Source: Streptomyces sp. BR123 | GTDB taxonomy: Bacteria > Actinomycetota > Actinomycetes > Streptomycetales > Streptomycetaceae | Direction of reading: 5' to 3' | Length of the DNA stretch: 46,859 nt | Assembly: GCF_013401435.1 (NCBI RefSeq) | Contig: NZ_JACBGN010000023.1 | Location: 1-46,859 of the forward strand | Shown here: positions 15,950-23,721 of the stretch, piece by piece | Position numbering within the stretch: the first letter of the stretch is position 1 | Layout: each line of letters begins with the position of its first letter | Made by a program: the position numbers and the translations under genes | Notes under the pieces: generated by a model | What the model saw: only the letters and a program-made list of their open reading frames with translations | Databases searched by the model: none | Told to the model about the DNA's origin: nothing

Positions 15950-18900
15950 ATGTCCTGGCTGTCCCGATTCAGCCTGGCCCAAAGAGCGCTGATCGGCCTC
16001 GTTTCGATCACCGCGCTGCTCTTCGGCGCCATAGCCATCCCGCAGCTCAAACAACAGCTGCTGCCGTCCATCGAACTGCCGATGGTCTCCGTGCTCGCCC
16101 CGTACCAGGGTGCTTCCCCCGACGTGGTGGAGAAGCAGGTCATCGAGCCGATCGAGGCCAACCTCAAGGGCGTGGACGGCATCACCGGCATCACCTCCAC
16201 CGCCAGCGAGGGCAATGCCCTGATCATGGCCACGTTCGACTACGGCGACAGCAGCACCAAGCAGCTCGTCGCCGACGTCCAGCAGGCCGTGAACCGGGCC
16301 CGCGTCCGACTGCCCGCCGAGGTCGACCCGCAGGTCATCGCCGGCTCCACCGACGACATCCCCACCGTCGTCCTCGCCGTCACCTCCGACAAGGACCAGC
16401 AGGCGCTCGCCGACCAGCTGAACCGCACCGTCGTCCCCGTCCTGGAAGACATCAAGGGCGTCGGCCGCGTCACCGTCGACGGCGCCCAGGAGCTCCAGGT
16501 CACCGTCACCCCGGACGACGCGAAGCTCGCCGCGGCCGGCCTCGACGGCGCCGCCCTCGCGCAGGGCCTCCAGGCGGGCGGCGCGGCCGTTCCCGCCGGC
16601 TCCTTCGACGAGGAGGGCAAGAACCGGACCGTCCGCGTCGGCGCCGGCTACACCTCCCTCGCCCAGCTGGAGGACCTCCGCCTGAGCCCCGGCCCCGGCA
16701 AGAAGGCCGTCCGCCTCGGCGACGTGGCCGTCGTCAAGCAGGAGGCCGCCAAACCCGTCTCGGTCACCCGCACCAACGGCAAGCCCAGCCTCTCCCTCGC
16801 CCTGACCATGGACAAGGACGGCAGCGCCGTCGCCATCTCGGACGCGGTCAAGGAGAAGCTGCCCGAGCTGCGCACCGCGCTCGGCTCCGGCGCCGAGCTC
16901 ACCGTCGTCGCCGACCAGGGCCCGCCGGTCGCCAAGTCGATCTCCAGCCTCACCACCGAGGGCATGCTCGGCCTGCTCTTCGCGGTGATCGTGATCCTGG
17001 TCTTCCTCGCCTCGCTGCGCTCGACGCTGGTCACCGCGGTCTCCATCCCGCTGTCCGTCGTCCTCGCGCTGCTCGTGCTGTGGGCCGAGGACCTGTCGCT
17101 CAACATGCTGACCCTGGGCGCCCTCACCATCGCGATCGGCCGCGTCGTCGACGACTCGATCGTGGTCCTGGAGAACATCAAGCGCCACCTCGGCTACGGC
17201 GAGGAGCGCGAGGCCGCCATCCTCACCGCCGTCAAGGAGGTCTCCGGCGCGGTCACCTCCTCCACGCTCACCACCGTGGCCGTCTTCCTGCCGATCGGCT
17301 TCGTCGGCGGCATGGTCGGCGAGTTCTTCGGACCGTTCTCCCTCACCGTCGCCGCGGCCCTGCTGGCCTCGCTGCTGGTGTCCCTCACGGTCGTGCCGGT
17401 GCTCTCGTACTGGTTCCTGCGGGCCCCGAAGGGCATGAGCGCCGGGGACGCCGAGAGCGCCGAGAAGGCGCGCCGCGAGGCCGAGGAGAAGGAGGCGAAG
17501 AGCCGCATGCAGCGCGGCTACGTCCGGGCGCTGGGCCTGGTCACCCGCCGCCGGGCGACCACCCTCGTGCTGGCCGCCGTGCTGTTCGCCGGCACCCTCG
17601 GCATGACCCCCCTGCTGAAGACGAACTTCTTCGACCAGGGTGAGCAGGCCGTCCTGACCGTCAAGCAGCAGCTCCCGGCCGGCACCTCGCTGGCCGCCGC
17701 CGACGCGGCGAGCCGCACGGTGGAGAAGGCCCTGACCGGGGTCAAGGGCGTCAAGGACTACCAGGTCACCGTCGGCTCCTCCGGCTTCCTGGCCGCCTTC
17801 GGCGGCGGCACCGGCTCCAACCAGGCCACCTACCAGGTCGTCCTGGACGACGCCGGCGACAGCGAGGCCGTCAAGAAGCGCATCGAGGAGGCCCTCGGCA
17901 AGCTCGACGGCATCGGCGACACCAGCATCTCCGCGGGCGGCGGCTTCGGCAGCCAGAACCTCAGCGTCGTCGTCAAGGCGGGTGACGCCGGCGTCCTCGC
18001 CAAGGCCGCCGAGCAGGTCCGGGCCGAGATGGCCACCCTCAAGGACGTCACCGACGTCCAGAGCGACCTCTCCCAGTCCCTGCCCCGCATCTCGGTGACC
18101 GCCACCCCGAAGACGGCCGAGGCCGGCCTCAACCAGGCCGCGCTCGGCGCGCTCGTCTCCCAGGCCGTACGCGGCACCCCGGCCGGCAAGGCCGTCCTGG
18201 ACAACACCGAGCGGGACATCGTCATCAAGTCCGCGCAGCCGGCCACCACCCTGGCCCAGCTGCAGGCGCTCCCGGTCGGCCCGGCCCGGCTCGGGGACAT
18301 CGCCGAGGTCAAGGTCGTGCCCGGCCCGGTGTCGATGACCCGCATCGACGGGGCCCGCGCCGCGACCGTCACCGCCAAGCCGGTCGGCGACAACACCGGC
18401 GCCATCGGCGCCGAGCTCCAGACGAAGATCAGCGCGCTGAAGCTGCCCGAGGGCGCCACCGCCACCATCGGCGGCGTCTCCGAGGACCAGGGCGAGGCCT
18501 TCGCCCAGCTCGGCCTGGCCATGCTCGCGGCCATCGCGATCGTGTTCATGCTGCTGGTGGCCACGTTCCGGTCGCTGGTGCAGCCGCTGATCCTGCTCGT
18601 CTCGATCCCGTTCGCGGCGACCGGCGCGTTGGGCCTGCTGCTGGCCACCGGGACCCCGATGGGCGTCCCCGCGATGATCGGCATGCTGATGCTCATCGGC
18701 ATCGTCGTCACCAACGCGATCGTCCTGATCGACCTGGTCAACCAGTACCGGGCCCAGGGCATGGGCGTCATCGAAGCCGTCGTCGAGGGCGGCCGGCACC
18801 GCCTGCGGCCGATCCTCATGACGGCCCTGGCGACGATCTTCGCGCTGCTCCCGATGGCGCTCGGCGTCACCGGCGAGGGCGGGTTCATCTCGCAGCCGCT

Positions 18901-19084
18901 GGCGGTCGTCGTGATCGGCGGCCTGGTCTCCTCGACCCTGCTGACGCTGCTGCTGGTGCCGACCCTGTACACGATGATCGAACTGCGCAGGGAGCGCCGC
19001 CGCGCCAAGCGCACGGCCCGCCTGACGGTCGTCCCGGCCCCGCAGCGGGCCGAGGCCGGCGAGCAGACCCCGGCCGGGGTCTGA
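15950..19084 (+). CDS. RND-family efflux transporter (AcrB/HAE1-like)
   Basis: The ATG at 15950 (MSWLSRFSLAQRALIGLV) gives 1044 residues, the full length for AcrB-type pumps. The order is TM1, porter domain (ASPDVVEKQVIEPIEANLKG), TM2-TM6 with the TM4 proton-relay pair in IAIGRVVDDSIVVLENIKRHLG, a second periplasmic half (RTVEKALTGVKGVKDYQV), and TM8-TM12 (VPAMIGMLMLIGIVVTNAIVLIDLVNQYR). Such proteins export drugs or lipids by proton antiport. No periplasmic adaptor (MFP) gene is adjacent, as is common in monoderm actinobacteria. A strong hairpin terminator follows. The preceding response regulator may control it. Confidence 0.94.
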   Translation: MSWLSRFSLAQRALIGLVSITALLFGAIAIPQLKQQLLPSIELPMVSVLAPYQGASPDVVEKQVIEPIEANLKGVDGITGITSTASEGNALIMATFDYGDSSTKQLVADVQQAVNRARVRLPAEVDPQVIAGSTDDIPTVVLAVTSDKDQQALADQLNRTVVPVLEDIKGVGRVTVDGAQELQVTVTPDDAKLAAAGLDGAALAQGLQAGGAAVPAGSFDEEGKNRTVRVGAGYTSLAQLEDLRLSPGPGKKAVRLGDVAVVKQEAAKPVSVTRTNGKPSLSLALTMDKDGSAVAISDAVKEKLPELRTALGSGAELTVVADQGPPVAKSISSLTTEGMLGLLFAVIVILVFLASLRSTLVTAVSIPLSVVLALLVLWAEDLSLNMLTLGALTIAIGRVVDDSIVVLENIKRHLGYGEEREAAILTAVKEVSGAVTSSTLTTVAVFLPIGFVGGMVGEFFGPFSLTVAAALLASLLVSLTVVPVLSYWFLRAPKGMSAGDAESAEKARREAEEKEAKSRMQRGYVRALGLVTRRRATTLVLAAVLFAGTLGMTPLLKTNFFDQGEQAVLTVKQQLPAGTSLAAADAASRTVEKALTGVKGVKDYQVTVGSSGFLAAFGGGTGSNQATYQVVLDDAGDSEAVKKRIEEALGKLDGIGDTSISAGGGFGSQNLSVVVKAGDAGVLAKAAEQVRAEMATLKDVTDVQSDLSQSLPRISVTATPKTAEAGLNQAALGALVSQAVRGTPAGKAVLDNTERDIVIKSAQPATTLAQLQALPVGPARLGDIAEVKVVPGPVSMTRIDGARAATVTAKPVGDNTGAIGAELQTKISALKLPEGATATIGGVSEDQGEAFAQLGLAMLAAIAIVFMLLVATFRSLVQPLILLVSIPFAATGALGLLLATGTPMGVPAMIGMLMLIGIVVTNAIVLIDLVNQYRAQGMGVIEAVVEGGRHRLRPILMTALATIFALLPMALGVTGEGGFISQPLAVVVIGGLVSSTLLTLLLVPTLYTMIELRRERRRAKRTARLTVVPAPQRAEAGEQTPAGV

Positions 19085-19128
19085 CCGGCCGCCGCCCGGC
19101 CCGCACACACGGGCCGGGCGCACCAAAG

Positions 19129-19165
19129 CCGAAGGGCCGCCCCTCGCGGGGCGGCCCTTCGGGGG
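19129..19165. terminator. Bidirectional intrinsic terminator
   Basis: A perfect 15-base stem (19129-19143 with 19148-19162) and a TCGC loop, followed by GGGTTT on the plus strand. It separates the RND pump gene from the convergent hypothetical gene and can serve both. Confidence 0.9.
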
Positions 19166-19180
19166 TTTCGGGGCACTTCT

Positions 19181-19891
19181 TCATTCGTACCAGCGGTAGC
19201 AGCGGTCCTCGGAGCCGGGTACGTCGTTGCGGAACTCGTCCCAGCCCTCCTGCTTGATCTGCTCGGCGTCGTTTGCTCCGAGGACGAGACAGAAAGCCTT
19301 CTTGACCGGTGACCGGGTGCTCGCCCTCAGCAGGGTGAGGGTCCCTTCGTACCGCCCCGGGGTGAGTTTCCAGTTGTGCGTCTTGAACTCGATCGACGGT
19401 TTCTGGGGGGCGCTCTGGGCGACGATGAACGGCGCGGGATCCGATTCGAACTCCCACCAGACATCCGGCGGCGCGTTGCGGGCCTTCTCGCAGGCGGCGT
19501 CCGCCTCGGGGCTGGTGCCGGCCTTGGCGCAGACGGCGTCGGTCGGTTCGTACCGCGCCGTCCACTTCACGGTCCGCTTCCAGAAGAAGTCCGGCCGGTC
19601 GCCGACTGCAGGATCCCGGCGTCGCAGGCGCAGCTGGACGTCCTTCGCCAGCTCCGTGTCCTCGGTGCCGAAGCGCGTGAACACGGTCGGCTGGAGGAAC
19701 AACGAGACGCCTTCCGGGTCGGCGTCCATCTTCAAGGAGTGCGGCAGTATGACGTCGGCGGTCGGATCTTTCTGGGCTTCGAGGAAGTTGTACACGGAGA
19801 GCCCCAGCGCGCCGAGTGCGGCGATCGTGGCGACCCAGGTGTGCCCCGCATGGAGCACCGTACGGAAACGTCCCTTCTCAGGACCGGTCAT
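19181..19891 (-). CDS. Hypothetical single-pass membrane protein
   Basis: I set the start at the ATG of MTGPEKGRFRTVLHAGH, giving 236 residues; the longer frame runs into nadA antisense. One membrane helix (about residues 18-35, WVATIAALGALGLSVYNFLE) is followed by an extracytoplasmic-looking domain rich in Lys, Asp and Trp (KRTVKWTARYEPTD, DVWWEFESDPAPF, RYEGTLTLLRAS), probably beta-rich. No known family is recognised. It is bounded by terminators on both sides, so it is its own transcription unit, and it may be a lineage-specific insertion between the pump and nadA. Confidence 0.75.
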   Translation of the reverse strand: MTGPEKGRFRTVLHAGHTWVATIAALGALGLSVYNFLEAQKDPTADVILPHSLKMDADPEGVSLFLQPTVFTRFGTEDTELAKDVQLRLRRRDPAVGDRPDFFWKRTVKWTARYEPTDAVCAKAGTSPEADAACEKARNAPPDVWWEFESDPAPFIVAQSAPQKPSIEFKTHNWKLTPGRYEGTLTLLRASTRSPVKKAFCLVLGANDAEQIKQEGWDEFRNDVPGSEDRCYRWYE

Positions 19892-19961
19892 GCCCCCAGG
19901 CTGGTGCGCACGCCGAGTGCGCGCCTCTCGTGCTGGTCCGGTCGGCTGCACCCCGACACGG

Positions 19962-19994
19962 CGAAGGGACGCCCGGGCTGGGGGCGTCCCTTCG
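19962..19994 (-). terminator. Terminator downstream of nadA
   Basis: A perfect 13-base stem (CGAAGGGACGCCC, 19962-19974, with 19982-19994) and a 7-base loop, 10 bases beyond the nadA stop codon. Confidence 0.88.
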
Positions 19995-20004
19995 TTGCCG
20001 GCGG

Positions 20005-21183
20005 TTACGGGAGGGCGAGCATCCGCTCCAGCGCGAGCTTGGCGAAGCTCTCGGTCTCCTCGTCGACCTGGATCTGGTTGACCAGGGTGCCCTCGGCGAG
20101 GGACTCCAGGGCCCAGACCAGGTGCGGCAGGTCGATGCGGTTCATCGTCGAGCAGAAGCAGACCGTCCGGTCGAGGAAGACGACCTCCTTGCCCTCCGGG
20201 CCGAAGCGGTTCGCCAGGCGCTTGACCAGGTTCAGCTCGGTGCCGATGGCCCACTTGGAGCCGGCCGGGGCCGCCTCCAGGGTGTTGATGATGTACTCCG
20301 TCGAGCCGACGTAGTCCGCGGCCGCCACGACCTCGTGCTTGCACTCGGGGTGGACCAGCACGTTCACGCCGGGGATGCGCTCGCGGACGTCGTTCACCGA
20401 GTCCAGCGAGAAGCGGCCGTGGACCGAGCAGTGCCCGCGCCACAGGATCATCTTCGCGCCGCGCAGCTCCTCGGCGGTCAGGCCGCCGTTGGGCTTGTGC
20501 GGGTTGTAGACCACGCAGTCGTCCAGGGACATGCCCATGTCGCGGACGGCGGTGTTGCGGCCCAGGTGCTGGTCCGGGAGGAAGAGCACCTTCTCCCCCT
20601 GCTCGAACGCCCAGTCCAGCGCCCGCTTGGCGTTGGACGAGGTGCAGATCAGGCCGCCGTGCTTGCCGGTGAAGGCCTTGATGTCGGCGGAGGAGTTCAT
20701 GTACGAGACGGGGACGGTCACGTCGGCGATGCCCGCCTCGGCGAGCACGTCCCAGCACTCGGCGACCTGCTCGGCGGTGGCCATGTCGGCCATCGAGCAG
20801 CCCGCCGCCAGGTCGGGCAGGACGACCTTCTGGTCGTCGCCGGTCAGGATGTCCGCGGACTCGGCCATGAAGTGGACGCCGCAGAAGACGATGTACTCGG
20901 CCTCCGGCTTGGCGGCGGCGTCACGGGCCAGCTTGAAGGAGTCGCCGGTGACATCGGCGAACTCGATGACCTCGTCCCGCTGGTAGTGGTGGCCGAGGAT
21001 GAAGACCTTGTCGCCGAGCTTCTCCTTGGCCGCGCGGGCGCGTGCCACCAGGTCCGGGTCCGACGGCGAGGGCAGGTCGCCGGGACACTCCACCCCGCGC
21101 TCGCTCTTGGGGTCGGCTTCGCGGCCGAGCAGCAGCAGGGCAAGGGGCGTCGGCTGGACGTCCAAAGGCTGGGCGGTGGTCAC
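20005..21183 (-). CDS. nadA: Quinolinate synthase A
   Basis: NadA condenses iminoaspartate with dihydroxyacetone phosphate to quinolinate in de novo NAD synthesis, using a 4Fe-4S cluster. I choose the GTG at 21183 (VTTAQPLDVQ) because AAAGGG lies eight bases upstream; the GTG three codons earlier would overlap that site. The 392-residue protein has ILGHHYQRDEV, VFCGVHFMAESADIL, LAAGCSMADM (Cys129), ILWRGHCSVHGRF (Cys252) and VCFCSTMNRI (Cys344), the likely cluster ligands. nadB and nadC are not adjacent. It is divergent from an A-type Fe-S carrier gene, consistent with its need for cluster delivery. Confidence 0.95.
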   Translation of the reverse strand: MTTAQPLDVQPTPLALLLLGREADPKSERGVECPGDLPSPSDPDLVARARAAKEKLGDKVFILGHHYQRDEVIEFADVTGDSFKLARDAAAKPEAEYIVFCGVHFMAESADILTGDDQKVVLPDLAAGCSMADMATAEQVAECWDVLAEAGIADVTVPVSYMNSSADIKAFTGKHGGLICTSSNAKRALDWAFEQGEKVLFLPDQHLGRNTAVRDMGMSLDDCVVYNPHKPNGGLTAEELRGAKMILWRGHCSVHGRFSLDSVNDVRERIPGVNVLVHPECKHEVVAAADYVGSTEYIINTLEAAPAGSKWAIGTELNLVKRLANRFGPEGKEVVFLDRTVCFCSTMNRIDLPHLVWALESLAEGTLVNQIQVDEETESFAKLALERMLALP

Positions 21184-21245
21184 GACACGCACCCTTTCTG
21201 TTCTGCGACTACGAGACTTCAGGTTCGACTTCTCGTCTATTTGAC

Positions 21246-21280
21246 GCTATCTATGATAGCCGGTTCACGTCACTTTGACG
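21246..21280. promoter_or_regulatory. Paired inverted repeats in nadA/erpA divergent region
   Basis: The 321-base region between nadA and the Fe-S carrier gene has an unusually AT-rich core. It contains GCTATC-TAT-GATAGC (21246-21260) and CGTCA-CTT-TGACG (21268-21280), both perfect inverted repeats with 3-base centres. TATCAT on the minus strand within the first repeat could act as a -10 for nadA. The arrangement fits an operator for an NAD- or Fe-S-responsive regulator, but no known consensus is matched. The rest of the gap shows no gene. Confidence 0.5.
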
Positions 21281-21504
21281 ATGGCCATAGTGTCGATGTG
21301 ACGCATTCGCCGTGGCGCATTCACCCGTGACGAACCCGTCGCTGCGCCCGGTCCTCCGGCTCGCCCCGGTGTGCGAGCATGAATGACTGAAACACGCGTC
21401 GGGTCCGGAATGAATCCGCGGCCCCGCTCGTTGCCATCGACGGCAAGAGTCCGACGTTTCCCTGCCTGAGGCGGGGAGCCGCCCCACTTCGGGAGTGAAT
21501 GCAG

Positions 21505-21861
21505 ATGTCCGTACAGGACGACAAGACCACCGTGAGCGACGGCATCCTCCTGTCCGACGCCGCCGCCGAGAAGGTCAGGACCCTGCTGGAGCAGGAGGGC
21601 CGCGATGACCTCGCGCTCCGCGTCGCAGTCCAGCCCGGTGGCTGCTCCGGCCTGCGCTACCAGCTCTTCTTCGACGAGCGCTCCCTCGACGGGGACGTCG
21701 TCAAGGACTTCGGCGGCGTGAAGGTCGTCACGGACCGGATGAGCTCCCCCTACCTGCAGGGCGCCTCGATCGACTTCGTCGACACCATCGAGAAGCAGGG
21801 CTTCACGATCGACAACCCGAACGCCACCGGCTCCTGCGCCTGCGGGGACTCCTTCAGCTGA
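21505..21861 (+). CDS. erpA: A-type iron-sulfur carrier (HesB/IscA/ErpA family)
   Basis: Two in-frame ATGs occur (21499 and 21505). GGGAG lies nine bases before the second, so I prefer that one, giving 118 residues. The three conserved cysteines are at QPGGCSG (Cys47) and GSCACGDSF (Cys111, Cys113). The fold-defining RYQLFFDE and FVDTIEKQGFTIDNPNA segments are present. A-type carriers receive Fe-S clusters from the SUF machinery and pass them to apoproteins; NadA next door and the Rieske protein in this window are plausible clients. A terminator hairpin follows. Confidence 0.93.
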   Translation: MSVQDDKTTVSDGILLSDAAAEKVRTLLEQEGRDDLALRVAVQPGGCSGLRYQLFFDERSLDGDVVKDFGGVKVVTDRMSSPYLQGASIDFVDTIEKQGFTIDNPNATGSCACGDSFS

Positions 21862-21937
21862 GCCCAGGCTTCAGCCAAGCCCAGGCCCGAGCGGCGGGCA
21901 CCCCGGCTCTCCCGGGGAGCCCGCGCCACGGCCCCGC

Positions 21938-21976
21938 AAGGCCCCCGGCACCCGCGGAAGCGGCGCCGGGGGCCTT
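21938..21976 (+). terminator. Terminator after the Fe-S carrier gene
   Basis: A 12-base perfect stem, AAGGCCCCCGGC (21938-21949) with its complement (21965-21976), and a GC-rich loop. The rest of the 302-base gap to 22163 is GC-rich without a credible gene. A minus-strand stretch near 22108-22166 reads DHLRIIRQLMRALEHAAEAS and stops, and may be the remnant of a small gene after the XRE pseudogene. Confidence 0.8.
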
Positions 21977-22163
21977 CGCCGTACCCGGATGCGGGAGCGC
22001 GCAGGCAGCCCCGCAGGCCGGCTCCCGCCGGGGGAACGGCTCGCCTCAGGCCCCAGCCGGGGAGCCGGCTGTAGGGGGAGCGGAACAGGCCGGGCGACCG
22101 GCGGTCACGACGCGCTCGCCTCGGCCGCGTGCTCCAGTGCGCGCATCAGCTGCCTGATGATCC

Positions 22164-22918
22164 TCAGGTGGTCAGAAGGCCGAGGCGCTGCGCCAGTGTG
22201 CAGGCCCGCCGGCGGCGGGACGGGCTCTTCGCCTCGGCCTCTTCCAGGATGATGCGGCGGGCGTAGCCGTTGTACTGCACGGTCTCCGGCGCGGTCTCGT
22301 GGGCCTGCGCCAGCGTGGCCAGCGCCACATCCGGCTGGGCGTCGAGGTGGTAGCCGCGTGCCTGCTCGATCCGGTGGCGGGCCCGCCGCGGCCGGGACGG
22401 AATCGCTTCGGCCTCTGGGAGGCCTTGCGATCGGCGATCGTCCCGGCCTGCCGGACGGCTGCCTGTGCGTCCCGGATCAGATCGGGCAGCAGCGCGCCCA
22501 CCACCTCACGGTGGTTCGGTGCCGCATGCCGGGCCGACCACGCCCGAGCGAGACGCGCCTCAAGGTGGGCGGTGGGGGGCGCCTCCCGGCCACCGGCAAC
22601 GGGGAACGCGTTCACGGCCTGGCGGACGGCCGCGAACCGCGGGTGCCCGGGGCCGGCGAAGAGTTCGGCGCGAAGGGACTGGTTCCCCGTGAGGTCGGAC
22701 AGGTCCCGAACGCGCAGCACTTCGGCGATCCTCAGGATGACGGGCAGGGCGGGTGTCTTCAGCCGGCCGGTCTCGACTGCCTTGACCCACGACCCGGACC
22801 GGGCCACGAGGCCGCCCAGCTGTTCCCGGGTGAGCCCGCGGCGTTGGCGGAGGATCTGCATTCTCTGGCCGAACACCAGCGGGTCGGCGTACGGGTCCGG
22901 GGTAGCGTCGGTGGACAT
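22164..22918 (-). pseudogene. XRE-type regulator with internal deletion and frameshift
   Basis: From the ATG at 22918 the frame encodes a clear helix-turn-helix domain (MQILRQRRGLTREQLGGLVARSGSWVKAVETGRLK) and the start of an alpha-helical sensor region, to about base 22440 (DLIRDAQAAVRQAG). The frame then becomes Arg/Pro/Trp-rich nonsense. A neighbouring minus frame takes over with AEAIPSRPRRARHRIEQARG, YHLDAQPDVALATLAQAHE and YNGYARRIILEEAEAKS, ending LGLLTT and TGA at 22164-22166. Full-length Streptomyces relatives are near 400 residues. Here the middle is missing and the halves are joined out of frame. The N-terminal DNA-binding piece could still be made. It is divergent from the HD-hydrolase gene. 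Confidence 0.8.
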
Positions 22919-23062
22919 GCGGCCTTGCCCCTCTCCTCGCAGCTCGTCACTGTCAGGGTAGGGGGCAGGGCATCATCCGTGTGATCCAGATCGCACGATC
23001 CCGCCTGCCTGGACCGAAGCCGGTACGCGATCCGCCTCGCCGAGGCGTGAGGAGGAGGACCA

Positions 23063-23641
23063 GTGGCTGACGACCTGTCCGCGGTGGCCCGTTTCCTGCA
23101 CGAAGCGGGCACGCTCAAGCACAGCCGCCGCACGGGCTGGTGGATGGCGGGGGTCAACGACCCCGAGAGCGTCGCCGAGCACTCGTGGCGCACCTCGGTC
23201 ATCGCGTCCGTCATCGCCGAGCTGGAGGGCGCCGACCCTGCGCGGGCGGCGTTCCTGGCCGTCTGGCACGACACCCAGGAGACCCGCACCGGGGACGTCA
23301 ACCACCTGGGGAAGAAGTACGCGGCCGGCGCCGACCCGCAGGCCGTCACGGCCGACCAGACCGCGGGCATGCCCGAGGCCCTGGCGTCGGCGATCCGGGA
23401 CCTGGTCGCCGAGTACGAGGCCCAGGACTCGCCCGAGGCGGTCTGCGCCCGTGACGCCGACAAGCTGGAGTGCCTGCTCCAGGGCATCGAGTACAAGGCC
23501 CAGGGATACGAGGCCGCGCAACGGTGGATCGACAACAGCCGCGCCAGGCTCGCCACGGAGACCGGGAAGCGGCTGGCCGAGGAACTGCTCGGCCAGGGCA
23601 CGCTGGACTGGCTGCGGACAGCCATGGGCGAGAAGGGCTGA
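23063..23641 (+). CDS. HD-domain phosphohydrolase (YfbR-like)
   Basis: A GTG start preceded by GAGGAGGACCA gives 192 residues. The metal-binding HD set is complete: His40 in SVAEHSWR, His69-Asp70 in AVWHDTQETRTGDVNHLGKK, and Asp133 in RDADKLECLLQG. This matches the HD_3/YfbR group, which removes phosphate from deoxynucleoside monophosphates, though the substrate here is unproven. The divergent XRE regulator gene is decayed, so any control by that partner is probably lost. A strong terminator follows. Confidence 0.9.
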   Translation: MADDLSAVARFLHEAGTLKHSRRTGWWMAGVNDPESVAEHSWRTSVIASVIAELEGADPARAAFLAVWHDTQETRTGDVNHLGKKYAAGADPQAVTADQTAGMPEALASAIRDLVAEYEAQDSPEAVCARDADKLECLLQGIEYKAQGYEAAQRWIDNSRARLATETGKRLAEELLGQGTLDWLRTAMGEKG

Positions 23642-23657
23642 GGGCGGGTTGGGTGTG

Positions 23658-23706
23658 CGAAGGCCCCCTGGGGAGCGCCAAGCGCCGTTGGTCCAGGGGG
23701 CCTTCG
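23658..23706. terminator. Bidirectional terminator
   Basis: A 14-base perfect stem, CGAAGGCCCCCTGG (23658-23671) with its complement (23693-23706), around a 21-base loop. It lies between the HD-hydrolase gene and the convergent anchored-protein gene. Confidence 0.85.
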
Positions 23707-23721
23707 CCGGGTGCCGCGGGG

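Noticed and set aside
15776..19126. Very long open frame on the minus strand (over 1100 codons)
   Set aside because: It is exactly antisense to the RND pump gene, with Gly/Asp/Glu/Arg/Leu-biased composition typical of antisense frames in GC-rich DNA, and no ribosome site or domain.
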